This document shows, piece after piece, positions 1 to 10,864 of a DNA stretch of 60,000 nucleotides (within the stretch, counting starts at the first letter, position 1; each line of letters begins with the position of its first letter). Below the pieces are notes generated by a model that was not told where the DNA came from, searched no databases, and saw nothing but the letters and a program-made list of their open reading frames with translations. Location: assembly GCA_903813345.2 (NCBI GenBank), contig CAIIXF020000002.1, forward strand, positions 25,870,455-25,930,454, read 5' to 3'. The translations under genes and the position numbers were made by a program. Origin of the DNA: Owenia fusiformis. Lineage: Eukaryota; Annelida; Polychaeta; Sabellida; Oweniidae.

Positions 1-2462
1 TCCTTAAAGTGTAATGTCAGAATCGCAAAAATAAGGAAAAACTATGAATTTGACCTAGATTTTGACCAAGGCATTTTTGCGTCCAAATTTTAAAGCTAGA
101 TAGCCTTCGAGGTCCCCTCCTTTTATAGGCTTTCAGAATATTAAGCTGTACTCAGTCTATATCTGGTATTTTACACTTCAAAAAATCCTTTTTCTCATTG
201 ACATAACATGGGGCACCAAATTTAGCGATTTTTGAGCTTTCAAAACGCCATAACTTTCGGAACTGGAGTCGGATCGAAATTTGGTTTGCAGATTCGGATT
301 CCTGACAAAATTCTACCCCTAATTCATAACTCATACGTTAAATTTGGAAATTTTTTATTTTGACCTACTTTTTGGACACACCATAACTTCCGAACCGGAA
401 GTCGGATCGAAATTTGGTTTGCAGATTCGGATTCCTGAGAAAATTCTACCCTTAATTCATAACTCATACGTTGAATCTGGAGAACTTTTTATTTTGACCT
501 ACTTTTCGGACACCATATCTCAAAAGTGGGTCAAAATACTTTCTGACGGCAAAAGGCTAGCACTATTAGCACACTCTTTGCTACCTGTATACAAAATTTT
601 GAAGTAAATTATTAAAGTGTAGTGTCAGAATCGTAAAAATAAGGAAAAACTATGAATTTGACCTAGATTTTGACCTAGGCATTTTGGTGTCCAAATTTTG
701 AAGCTATGTAGCTTTTGAGGTCCCCTTCTTTTATAAGCATTCATTATGTTAAGCTGTACTCAGTCTATATCTTGTATTTTACACTTCGAAAAAGTCTTTT
801 TTCCCATTGGCTTAACATGGGCACCAAATTTAGCGATTTTTGAGATTTCAAAACGCAATAACTTCCGAACCGGAAGTCGGATCGAAATTTTGTTTGCAGA
901 TTCGGATTCCTGAGATAATTCTACACTTATTTGATGATTCACACGTTGAATTTGGAGAACTTTTTATGTTCTGACCTACTTTTCGGACACCATATCCCAA
1001 AATCGGTAAGAGTAATCAAAAAACAGTTTACCATTCGTAATAAGCTTTTTCTAAGGAACATGATGAAAAAAACCCGGAATGAAAATACCGAAGGACGACT
1101 GAGAAAACTTGTAAAATAGTGAAAAACCACGATTTGACCTAGTTCTTGACCTTTGACCTAGATAAAAAGTTGACCTAATTTCCCAGAAACTAGGCCTCAT
1201 TACCTAGTTGACTGTGTTAGCAGATTTAAGTAAGTCCTTCTAGTTACCGAGAAAACGTGACAAGAGAGAAAGAATAATAACTAGACATGTAAATTGAACA
1301 AGTTCAATTTAAGACTCCAGATTTAAGACTTGTTTTGAGCTGAGTCATCCAATTACTTGTAAGCTGAGTCATTCACTATAAGCTGAGTAAGCTAGAATAT
1401 AGACATTTAGACAACTCTTAAGAATGTTATCTTCGACTCCATATGCATGACATGGGGATATCATCATATCGACTTTTCGAGACTTCAAACCGCTATAACT
1501 ATCTAACCAGAAGTTTGATCGAAAATTGGTTTGCAGATTCGGATTTCTGAGAAAATTCTACTCTTAATTCATAACTCATATGTAAAATTTGGAGAATTTT
1601 TTATTTTTACCTACTTTTCGGACACCATATCTCAAAAGTGGGTCAAAATACTCTCTGACAGCAAAAGGCTAACACTATTAGCCCACTCTTTGCTACCTGT
1701 ATACAAAATTTTGAAGCAAATCCTAAAAGTGTAGTGCCAGAATCGCAAAAATAAGGAAAAACTATGTATTTGACCTAGATTTTGACCTAGGGATTTTGGT
1801 GTCCAAATTTTAAAGCTAGATAGCCTTCGAGGTCCCCTTCTTTTATAGACTTTCAGAATCTTAAGCTGTACTCAGTCTTTATCTGGTATTATACACTTCA
1901 AAAAAATCTTTTTTCTCATTGACATAACATGGGGCACCAAAATTAGCGATTTTTGAGCTTTCAAAACGCCATAACTTCCCAACGAAAAGTCGGATTGAAA
2001 TTTGGTTTGCAGATTCGGATTCCTGACAAAATTCTACCCTTAATTCATAACTCATAAGTTAAATTTGGAGAATTTTTTATTTTTACCTACTTTTCGGACA
2101 CCATATCTCAAAAGTGGGTCAAAATACTCTCTGACGGCAAAAGGCTAACACTATTAGCACACTCTTTGCTACCTGTATACAAAATTTTGAAGCAAATCCT
2201 AAAAGTGTAGTGCCAGAATCGCAAAAATAAGGAAAAACTATGAATTTGACCTAGATTTTGACCTAGGCATTTTGGTGTCCAAATTTTGAAGCTAGGTAGC
2301 TTTTGAGGTCCCCTTCTTTTATGGACATTCATTATGTTAAGCTGTGCTCAGTCTATATCTTGTATTTTACACTTCGAAAAAGTCTTTTTTCCCATTGGCT
2401 TTACATGGGCACCAAATTTAGCAATTTCAAAACGCTATAGCTTCCGAACCGGAAGTCAGATT

Positions 2463-3790
2463 GAAATTTGGTTTGCAGATTCGGATTTCTGAGAAAATTC
2501 TACTCTTAATTCATAACTCATATGTAAAATTTGGAGAATTTTTTATTTTTACCTACTTTTCGGACACCATATCTCAAAAGTGGGTCAAAATACTCTCTGA
2601 CGGCAAAAGGCTAACACTATTAGCCCACTCTTTGCTACCTGTATACAAAATTTTGAAGCAAATCCTAAAAGTGTAGTGCCAGAATCGCAAAAATAAGGAA
2701 AAACTATATATTTGACCTAGATTTTGACCTAGGGATTTTGGTGTCCAAATTTTAAAGCTAGATAGCCTTCAAGGTCTCTTTCTTTTATAGACTTTCAGAA
2801 TCTTAAGCTGTACTCAGTCTTTATCTGGTATTTTACACTTCAAAAAAATCTTTTTTCTCATTGACATAACATGGGGCACCAAAATTAGCGATTTTTGAGC
2901 TTTCAAAACGCCATAACTTCCCAACGAAAAGTCGGATTGAAATTTGGTTTGCAGATTCGGATTCCTGAGAAAATTCTACCCTTAATTCATAACTCATAAG
3001 TTAAATTATGAGAAATTTTTATTTTGACCTACTTTACGGACACCATATCTCAAAAGTGGGTCAAAATACTTTCTGACGGCAAAAGGCTCTCACTATTAGC
3101 ACACTCTTTGCTACCTGTATACAAAATTTTGAAGCAAATCCTAAAAGTGTAGTGCCAGAATCGCAAAAATAAGGAAAAACTATGAATTTGACCTAGATTT
3201 TGACCTAGGCATTTTGGTGTCCAAATTTTGAAGCTAGGTAGCTTTTGAGGTCCCCTTCTTTTATGGACATTCATTATGTTAAGCTGTGCTCAGTCTATAT
3301 CTTGTATTTTACACTTCGAAAAAGTCTTTTTTCCCATTGGCTTTACATGGGCACCAAATTTAGCAATTTCAAAACGCTATAGCTTCCGAACCGGAAGTCA
3401 GATTGAAATTTGGTTTGCAGATTTGGATTCCTGAGGAAATTTTACACTTATTTCATAACTCATACGTTGAATTCGGAGAACTTTTTCGTTTGACCTACTT
3501 TCTGGACGCAATATCTCAAAATCGGTAAAAGTAATCAAAAAATTGATTACTCACAGTCGAATCGTCTTTTTCTCGGCTACACGTTGAAAAAAAAATTTTG
3601 AAAAAATATCGAAAAATGACAAAGATAATTGACAAAATGATAATTTGACCTAGATTTTGACCTTTGACCTAGATAAAAATTTGACCTAATTTCCCAGAAA
3701 CTAGGTCACATACCCTAACTGACCATGTAAGTAGATTTACTCCAAGTCTTCTAGTTACTGAGAAAACGTGACAAGAGAGAATAATAATAA
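2463..3790. repeat. Higher-order duplication, copy 1
   Basis: This 1.33-kb block matches 5124-6451 at a constant offset of 2,661 bp with few differences. The match includes the distinctive segment with 'attgattactcacagtcgaatcg' split by the same landmarks (3541 and 6202). It shows recent amplification of a multi-unit block inside the satellite field. Confidence 0.85.
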
Positions 3791-5123
3791 CTAGACATGT
3801 AAATTGAACAAGTTCAATTTAAGACTCCAGATTTAATTCTTTTTTTAAGCTGAGTCATCCAGAATACTTGTAAGCTGAGTCATCCAGAATAAGCTGATCG
3901 AGTCAGCTAGAATTTAGACATTTAGACAACTCTCCATTTTTTTTATCTTCGACTCCATTGGCTTAACATGGGGATATCATCATATCGACTTTTCGAGACT
4001 TCAAACCGCTATAACTATCTAACCAGAAGTTAGATTGTATTTTGGTTTAAAGATTCGGACTCCTGGGAAAATTCTACCCTTAATTCATAACTCATACATT
4101 AAATTTGGAGATTTTTTTATTTTGACCTTTTTTTTGGACACCATATCTCAAAAGTGGGTCAAAATACTTTCTGACGGCAAAAGGCTATCACTATAAGCAC
4201 ACTCTTTGCTACCTGTATACAAAATTTCGAAGCAAATCATTAAAGTGTAATGTCAGAATCGCAAAAATAAGGAAAATTATGAATTTGCCCTAGATTTTGA
4301 CCTTGGCATTTTGGTGTCCAAATTTTAAAGCTAGATAGCCTTCGAGGCCCCCTTTTTTTAAAGGCTTTCAGAATGTGAAGCTGTACTCAGTCTATATCTG
4401 GTATTTTAGACTTCAAAAAAAAAATCTTTTTCCCTATTGACATAACATGGGGCACCAAATTTAGCAATTTTTGAGCTTTCAAAACGCTATAACTTTCAAA
4501 CAGAAAGTCAGATCGAAATTTGGTTTGCAGATTCAGATTCCTCAGAAAATTCTATCCTTATTTCATAACTCATATGCTAAATTCGGAGAACTTTTATTTT
4601 GACCTACTTTTCGGACACCATATCTCAAAAGTGGGTCAAAATACTCTCTGACGGCAAAAGGCTAACACTATTAGCACACTCTTTGCTACCTGTATACAAA
4701 ATTTTGAAGCAAATCCTAAAAGTGTAGTGCCAGAATCGCAAAAATAAGGAAAAACTATGAATTTGACCTAGATTTTGACCTAGGCATTTTGGTGTCCAAA
4801 TATTGAAACTAGGTAGCTTTTGAGGTCCCCTTCTTTTATAGGAATTCATTATCTTAAGCTGTACTCAATCTATATCTCGTATTTTACACTTCAAAAAAAT
4901 CTTTTTTCCTTGACTTTCTATCAGGATAACATCAGATCGATTTTTCTCGAAATTTCAAAACGCTATAACTTTCAAACCGGAAGTCGAATCGAAATTTGAT
5001 TTAAAGATTCGGATTCCTGACAAAATTCTACCCCTTATTCATAACTCATACGTTAAATTTGGCGAATTTTTATTTTGACCTACTTTTCGGACACGCCATA
5101 ACTTTGGAACCGGTAGTCGGATC

Positions 5124-6451
5124 GAAATTTGGTTTGCAGATTCGGATTCCTGAGAAAATTCTACTTTTAATTCATAACTCATATGTAAAATTTGGAGAAT
5201 TTTTTATTTTGACCTACATTTCGGACACCATATCTCAAAAGTGGGTCAAAATACTCTCTGACGGCAAAAGGATAACACTATTAGCCCACTCTTTGCTACC
5301 TGTATACAAAATTTTGAAGCAAATCCTAAAAGTGTAGTGCCAGAATCGCAAAAATAAGGAAAAACTATGTATTTGACCTAGATTTTGACCTAGGGATTTT
5401 GGTGTCCAAATTTTAAAGCTAGATAGCCTTCGAGGTCCACTTCTTTTATAGACTTTCAGAATCTTAAGCTGTACTCAGTCTTTATCTGGTATTTTACACT
5501 TCAAAAAAATCTTTTTTCTCATTGACATAACATGGGGCACCAAAATTAGCGATTTTTGAGCTTTCAAAACGCCATAACTTCCCAACGAAAAGTCGGATTG
5601 AAATTTGGTTTGCAGATTCGGATTCCTGAGAAAATTCTACCCTTAATTCATAACTCATAAGTTAAATTATGAGAAATTTTTATTTTGACCTACTTTACGG
5701 ACAGCATATCTCAAAAGTGGGTCAAAATACTTTCTGACGGCAAAAGGCTCTCACTATTAGCACACTCTTTGCTACCTGTATACAAAATTTTGAAGCAAAT
5801 CCTAAAAGTGTAGTGCCAGAATCGCAAAAATAAGGAAAAACTATGAATTTGACCTAGATTTTGACCTAGGCATTTTGGTGTCCAAATTTTGAAGCTAGGT
5901 AGCTTTTGAGGTCCCCTTCTTTTATGGACATTCATTATGTTAAGCTGTGCTCAGTCTATATCTTGTATTTTACACTTCGAAAAAGTCTTTTTTCCCATTG
6001 GCTTTACATGGGCACCAAATTTAGCAATTTCAAAACGCTATAGCTTCCGAACCGGAAGTCAGATTGAAATTTGGTTTGCAGATTTGGATTCCTGAGGAAA
6101 TTTTACACTTATTTCATAACTCATACGTTGAATTCGGAGAACTTTTTCGTTTGACCTACTTTCCGGACGCAATATCTCAAAATCGGTAAAAGTAATCAAA
6201 AAATTGATTACTCACAGTCGAATCGTCTTTTTCTCGGCTACACGTTGAAAAAAAAATTTTGAAAAAATATCGAAAAATGACAAAGATAATTGACAAAATG
6301 ATAATTTGACCTAGATTTTGACCTTTGACCTAGATAAAAATTTGACCTAATTTCCCAGAAACTAGGTCACATACCCTAACTGACCATGTAAGTAGATTTA
6401 CTCCAAGTCTTCTAGTTACTGAGAAAACGTGACAAGAGAGAATAATAATAA
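5124..6451. repeat. Higher-order duplication, copy 2
   Basis: Second copy of the 1.33-kb block at 2463-3790. Identity breaks right after the 'gacaagagagaataataataa' segment, where this copy runs into the hairpin minisatellite at 6453 while copy 1 continues into 'ctagacatgtaaattgaac'. Confidence 0.85.
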
Positions 6452-6452
6452 T

Positions 6453-6556
6453 AAGAAAACTGGCAAAAGCAATAGACTCCAGATTTTCAATCTGGAGTCT
6501 AATAAGAAAACTGGCAAAAGCAATAGACTCCAGATTTTCAATCTGGAGTCTAATAA
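6453..6556. repeat. Hairpin-bearing 51-bp minisatellite (2 copies)
   Basis: Two copies of a ~51-bp unit starting 'aataagaaaactggc'. Each holds the inverted repeat 'agactccagat' - 'tttca' - 'atctggagtct', which can form a perfect 11-bp-stem hairpin. The same unit, with 'ccggc' in place of 'ctggc', recurs at 8034-8163 on the border of the Polinton. Confidence 0.9.
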
Positions 6557-6669
6557 CTAGATTTTGGAAATTGAACGAAGTTCAATTTCAGACTCCAGAT
6601 CTAGACTTTTTTTAGCCGAGTCATCCAGAATAAGCCGAGTCATCCAGAATAAGCTGAGTCATCTACAAA

Positions 6670-6885
6670 GAGATGGATAAATAAAATAGGAAGGTAGGAT
6701 AGGATAGAATAGGAAAGAACGATAGGATAGAATAAGAAAGAAGGATAGGATAGAATAGAATAGGAAGAAAGGATAGGATATGATATGAGGGTAGGAAGGA
6801 AAAGATACGAAGAAAGGGTAGAAAAGATACGAAGAAAGGATAGAAAGGAAGGATAGGATAAGATCAGATAGGAAGGATGGATGAA
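6670..6885. repeat. Purine-rich GGATA/GAAAGGATA microsatellite
   Basis: Degenerate array of 'ggata', 'gaata' and 'ggaag' pentamers, almost purely A/G with T. No coding potential was seen. Confidence 0.9.
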
Positions 6886-6897
6886 TTTTTCAACATT

Positions 6898-8033
6898 TTC
6901 TTCTCTACTCTTGACTTTCTATCAGGATACCATCAGATCGATTTTCCGAAATTTCAAAACGCCATAACTTCCGAACCGGAAGTCGGATCGTAATTCGATT
7001 GAAAGATTCGGATTCCTGACAAAATTCTACCCCTAATTCATAACTCATACGTTAAATTTGGAGCTTTTTTATTTTGACCTACTTTTCGGACACGTCATAA
7101 CTTCGGAACCGGAAGTCGGATCGAAATTTGGTTTGCAAATTCGGATTCCTGACAGAATTCTACCCTTAATTCATAACTCATATATTAAATTTGGAGAACT
7201 TTTTATTTTGACCTACTTTTCGGACACCATATCTCAAAAGTGGGTCAAAATACTTTCTGACGGCAAAAGGCTAACACTATTAGCATATTCTTGGCTACAT
7301 GTATACACAATTTCGAAGAATATAATTAGAGTGTAGTGTCAGAATCGAAGAAATAAGGAAAACCTATGAGTTTGACCTAGATTTTGACCTAGGCATTTCG
7401 GTGTCCAAATTTTAAAGCAAGATGGCTTTTGAGGTCTTCTTCTTTTAAAGGCTTTGATTATATGAAGCTGAACTCAGTCTTTTTTCCGTATTTTTCACTT
7501 CAAAAAAATATTTTTTCCCATTGACTTAACATGGGCACCAAATTTAGCGATTTTTGAGTTTTCAAAACGCCATAACTGCCGAATCGGAAGTCGGATCGAA
7601 ATTTCGTTTTCAGATTCGGAATCCTGGGAAAATTTCCTATAAGATTAATATCCTGGACATTTGTTTCGGAGAACTTTTTTTTGGACCTCGTTTTCGGACA
7701 CTGATATCTCGAAATCGGTTTGAGATATCAAAAAACTAAATCGACCCTAGGTTTCCTACTTTTTTATAAGGAACGCAATGAAAAAAACCCGGATCAAAAA
7801 TATTGAAGGACGACCGAGAAAATCGAAAAAAGTGACAAAGTACTGGATTTGACCTAGTTCTTGACCTTTGACCTAGATAAAAATTTGACCCAATTTCCCA
7901 GGAACTAGATACTGGACCTAAATTGACTGGATAATGATCTTAATTGGATACCTCATGGTTGTCGAGAAAAGGCTTCCAGTATAATAATAATAAGAATAAA
8001 TAATAAAGAATAATAAAGAAAAATGACGAAAAC
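6898..8033. repeat. Continuation of the ~0.5-kb satellite
   Basis: More diverged copies of the units at 1-6452, with the landmarks 'ccggaagtcggatcg' at about 6976 and 7109 and 'catatctcaaaagtgggtc' at 7226. It ends with an AT-rich 'aataataataag' tract and gives way to the hairpin minisatellite. Confidence 0.85.
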
Positions 8034-8163
8034 AATAGACTCCAGATTTCATCTGGAGTCTAATAAGAAAACCGGCAAAAGCAATAGACTCCAGATTTTC
8101 AATCTGGAGTCTAATAAGAAAACCGGCAAAAGCAATAGACTCCAGATTTTCAATCTGGAGTCT
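8034..8163. repeat. Hairpin minisatellite abutting the Polinton
   Basis: Nearly three copies of the 51-bp hairpin unit also present at 6453-6556. The last unit ends in 'ctggagtct' and the homology between the Polinton's two ends begins at the next base (8164). The element therefore either inserted in this array or lost its outer left end into it. Confidence 0.85.
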
Positions 8164-8664
8164 AATAAAAACGCGTCAGTCGTTGACAGGTAATCGATAA
8201 TAGGTAAGATCGTACCAGCCGGTACAGGCTCGAGTGATTTCTTACACGTTGTGGCACGTGGGGCGTGACTTAAACAATAAGTTCGTCTCGTTAATTATAC
8301 TGCCTGTAATGAGATCGATTCGATCGTTATTTCTATATAATAGGTAAATGAAAACTCAGTGTCAGTGAACCATTTAAAAAGGGCCAGTGACTATTCTATA
8401 ACACTGTATACGTATTCTTAAAGCAACCTATGCTTAATAAAGGATCATGTAAATTAACTTTATATTTTGTTTGGCTTATATGGTACATATTATACGAGGT
8501 AATAAACAAGTAGATAGGTGTCCAAAAAATGCAAAGTTACAAAACAACCACATTTTGAAAAAAATTTAAAGGACCACTAGAATTTACTTATAAAAAGCCA
8601 AATCATAAGTCTTGACTCATTTCGAGTTTTGTCATGGCGGAGAACGTCCGTGATTATCTTAGTT
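8164..8664 (+). repeat. Polinton left terminal inverted repeat
   Basis: About 501 bp matching the reverse complement of 16121-16620 with scattered substitutions and small indels. It includes a TATA box at 8589, an ATG at 8634 and the first ten integrase codons. The near-palindrome 'cgtaccagccggtacagg' is at 8211-8228. Homology to the right copy ends at 8664, inside what is the integrase gene on the other side. Confidence 0.92.
8589..8596 (+). promoter_or_regulatory. TATA box, left inverted repeat
   Basis: 'TATAAAAA' 38 bp before the ATG at 8634, identical to the integrase TATA box in the right inverted repeat. It faces into the element and could drive the short frame at 8634 and the glycoprotein gene at 8790. 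Confidence 0.6.
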
Positions 8665-8756
8665 ATGCAGTTATTTCGACCCCGTGGATTTCAGTAACTA
8701 GAGTTAAATACGATGTATCACACAGTAGAAATAAAGACATATATACGTCAATGTAA
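8634..8756 (+). pseudogene. Integrase start duplicated in left TIR (40-codon frame)
   Basis: The ATG and the first ten codons (MAENVRDYLS) are those of the integrase at 14987-16150, carried over by the inverted repeat. The next thirty codons are unrelated and end at TAA 8754-8756. It may be an upstream reading frame in the leader of the glycoprotein gene, or simply a by-product of the repeat boundary lying inside a gene. I see no domain. Translation is unproven. Confidence 0.5.
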
Positions 8757-8789
8757 GTAATATAGTCATTCATACTTAGGTTTTTGAAC

Positions 8790-9172
8790 ATGATAGGTCG
8801 ATTATTAGTTTTGAGCGTTATTGGAACATGCTGCATTTGTCAAAACATCAATGTTACTCGACACTTTAATGAAACTGAAAACGTAACACCTTATTACGTA
8901 CTGAAACCATATATTAGTAGTAGTTACGATGTAAATCTAGAGACTCCAATGGCCTTAAGCTTTACCGGAGGTGTTTTAACTTTTGTTATCATAGGTGAGT
9001 TACGCGATTTTTGACAAACTATAACACAACGTAATGTTTGGTTTATATTTAATAGTGGTAACTAATGCTATATCATTTTTTAGGTAATGTGTTATGGCTT
9101 AGAATGTTAACGAGATCCAAATTACCAATGGTTAAGGATGAAAGACAAAGGGAGCCTATGATAGCCATATAA
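8790..9172 (+). CDS. Spliced small single-pass membrane glycoprotein
   Basis: I do not recognise this protein. It has two exons, 8790-8994 and 9084-9172. The donor is GTGAGT at 8995 and the acceptor is 'tttttag' ending at 9083, with a phase-1 join that makes a glycine codon. The product is 97 residues: an apparent signal peptide (about 1-18, hydrophobic with three cysteines), a short ectodomain with three N-glycosylation sequons (N21, N27, N31), one membrane segment (about 54-76) and a basic, proline-containing tail of about 20 residues. That is a type I topology. The first exon read through the donor would stop 20 bases later. A polyadenylation signal follows at 9206. It lies just inside the left inverted repeat and faces the capsid genes, so the repeat's TATA box could serve it. 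It could be a virion-membrane or host-manipulation accessory protein; that is only inference. Confidence 0.65.
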
Positions 9173-9205
9173 AATTCATACAATGTGTACAAAAGATATA
9201 CGACA

Positions 9206-9211
9206 AATAAA
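9206..9211 (+). terminator. Polyadenylation signal of glycoprotein gene
   Basis: AATAAA 34 bases after the TAA of the spliced membrane protein gene, within the overlapping run 'aaataaataag'. Confidence 0.6.
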
Positions 9212-10117
9212 TAAGAATGTATTAAACTACAAGATCTTGTAGATCAGAAAATCCCTTAATTTGTTTGTTTATTGTTCTTTAATTGTTTAAAACTTAGTGA
9301 AACATTCGATGTAAGTTTATTAATTCCAAAGTTTCAACATTTGTACAAAATCATTAATTACAGACCTACTCACAAAGTTGCAATGTCATCTACTTAGAAA
9401 CACGTGTATATTCGATTAGGGTGACATCTTCAAATATTAAAATACTCTGTACGATGCTGACATCTAGTGGTAGTTGGATATCACTACATTGATACAAATA
9501 TATAACATTTATCGTGTATACATATTCAATAATTGTTTAACATTAAACACCATTGGAATGTAATCATATGATATTGTTTACACGTGTATTACGATTAAGC
9601 ATTGAAATTGCAAACCGCAATTGAGTAAATTAGCATTTGAGGCTTTTTGAACACCGCATCAATGAGGATTTAAATCGACCTCTTTAAGAAAACTTTAAGA
9701 CAACTATGTTGTTGTTTTTTTGAAAATTACATGCAGAATTTAAAAAAAACCGTCAAATAGAATAAATTCTGGTCTTGAATAGATATGCAGATTTCCTAAA
9801 ATCTTTTTTTTAAATACCTTTCCTATATTTCAATACTATTTAGCGATTCCTCAATTAAAACAAAAATACAAAGTGAACCAAGTAACTTGGGAAGATCACA
9901 TGAATTACATGAGTTTAATTGATTTATATTGGTCTAATTAAATACAATGGTAAATAAGACAGCTATAATTAAGTAGGCAAAGTCTGTATTTAGTCCAACA
10001 AACAAGTTTACGCCTACAGGGGTGATATTCACATCATTGTATTCAAATATGTCCTAATATCTAATAGTTGACAATATCTTATTGTAGCTAAAGGGTAATA
10101 GGTAAAGTGTAGGTTAA
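9212..10117. other. AT-rich non-coding part of the Polinton
   Basis: No frame with coding character on either strand and no polymerase motifs. It occupies part of the place where other Polintons carry additional genes, and may be what is left after a deletion or the element's regulatory region. Confidence 0.6.
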
Positions 10118-10156
10118 CTGACGGCGTCAACGCGGTAGCCTGGCGTCCGTCAACAG
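10118..10156. repeat. Dyad repeat, copy 1
   Basis: 'tgacggcgtcaacgcggtag' followed by 'cctggcgtccgtcaac': an imperfect dyad (tgacggcgtc against gacgccag/ggacgtca-like halves) that is repeated almost exactly at 10212-10248. It is GC-rich in an AT-rich gap. Confidence 0.7.
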
Positions 10157-10211
10157 CAAATATTAGGTGGAGAACTTGTTTTTCTTATTGTATGTAACAG
10201 ATAGTAGTAAC

Positions 10212-10248
10212 TTGACGGCGTCAACGCGGTAGCCTGACGTCCGTCAAC
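10212..10248. repeat. Dyad repeat, copy 2
   Basis: Second copy of the motif at 10118-10156, 94 bp further on, differing at one or two bases ('cctgacgtccgtcaac'). A pair of conserved dyads just past the 3' end of the capsid gene cluster could be protein-binding sites; function unknown. Confidence 0.7.
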
Positions 10249-10380
10249 ATCAGGGATTGGTTGTAAATAAACATTTTAATTGTTTTTATTTTTGTATGTG
10301 TCTTTTATATGTATTGTAATAATTAATTATTATTATCTCCAAAAATGGAGGCGAAATAAATATAATAATAATAGTAATAC

Positions 10381-10409
<29 letters not shown>
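10381..10409. repeat. A29 homopolymer
   Basis: 29 consecutive A on the + strand. On the coding (minus) strand this is poly-T lying only 8 bases past the stop of the gene at 10418, so it is not a templated poly(A) tail of that transcript. Confidence 0.9.
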
Positions 10410-10411
<2 letters not shown>

Positions 10412-10417
10412 GAGTGT

Positions 10418-10864
10418 TTAAAATGGCAGCCATTTTGCTTTGTTTTTACGTGGTCTCTTAAGAGCTTTGGCTGGAATACCCGGTACTTTGTACGATGTGG
10501 CGCTTCTTTTGTAAATGAACCTAGGTGTATTATCGGTATAGCTAGGCATCCCTATTGCATCATCATCATCACTGGTTGATAGTCCCGCGTCATCATTTTG
10601 TTTACTCGAGGTCCCTTCCTTAAAGTCGCTATCGGATGGGGCATCCAATTTATTTTCCGAGGAAAACGTAGATGCATCATTACTCCCGGAATCAACTTGC
10701 TTCGTTTGACTAGGTTTACGTGTACCTACATGTATTCCACCATCCATTTTATCAGTATTAGTTGGCGACTGATCTATGGTTTTGTTATTACCCTCCTCAG
10801 TTTTACGCGTGGAATTTTCGAGTCTGATATATTTATCGTAAGGTATCAAAACAGATTTGATCAT
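10418..10864 (-). CDS. Polinton small protein with acidic middle and basic tail
   Basis: 148 residues of unknown function. The N-terminus (VLIPYDKYIRLEN, about residues 5-17) has the look of the short conserved start seen in Polinton genes that follow the core-like protein. The middle (about 20-105) is low-complexity, rich in Ser, Asp, Asn and Thr, with a DDDD run. The C-terminus (about 110-148) is basic with KRPRKNK. It is probably disordered. Its ATG overlaps the stop of the upstream basic protein in an ATGA arrangement, a strong sign that the two are co-expressed. It is the last gene of the capsid cluster. The start is chosen because it is the only ATG upstream of the conserved segment. 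Confidence 0.7.
   Translation of the reverse strand: MIKSVLIPYDKYIRLENSTRKTEEGNNKTIDQSPTNTDKMDGGIHVGTRKPSQTKQVDSGSNDASTFSSENKLDAPSDSDFKEGTSSKQNDDAGLSTSDDDDAIGMPSYTDNTPRFIYKRSATSYKVPGIPAKALKRPRKNKAKWLPF

Larger units (their letters stand above)
1..6452. repeat. Satellite array of ~0.5-kb units
   Basis: This block is built of diverged tandem units of about 460-640 bp. Landmarks that recur are 'catatctcaaaagtgggtc' (near 511, 2103, 2567, 3044, 4618, 5226 and 5704), 'aagtcggatcgaaatttgg', and 'tttgacctagattttgacct'. Units carry short open frames in both directions that recur at matching positions (for example 2108-2332, 3050-3274, 4625-4849 and 5711-5935 on the minus strand). They change length with small indels and have no recognisable domain, so I treat them as repeat by-products and not genes. 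No host exon was seen in it. Similar units resume at about 6900. Confidence 0.9.

Noticed and set aside
344-7336. Recurrent 60-92-codon frames on both strands of the satellite field
   Set aside because: They track the repeat units, occur on both strands of the same bases, and show no domain; they are by-products of tandem repeats.
10381-10409. A29 run as evidence for a retroposed transcript
   Set aside because: It lies on the wrong strand for the adjacent genes and has no target duplication or associated transcript-like sequence.
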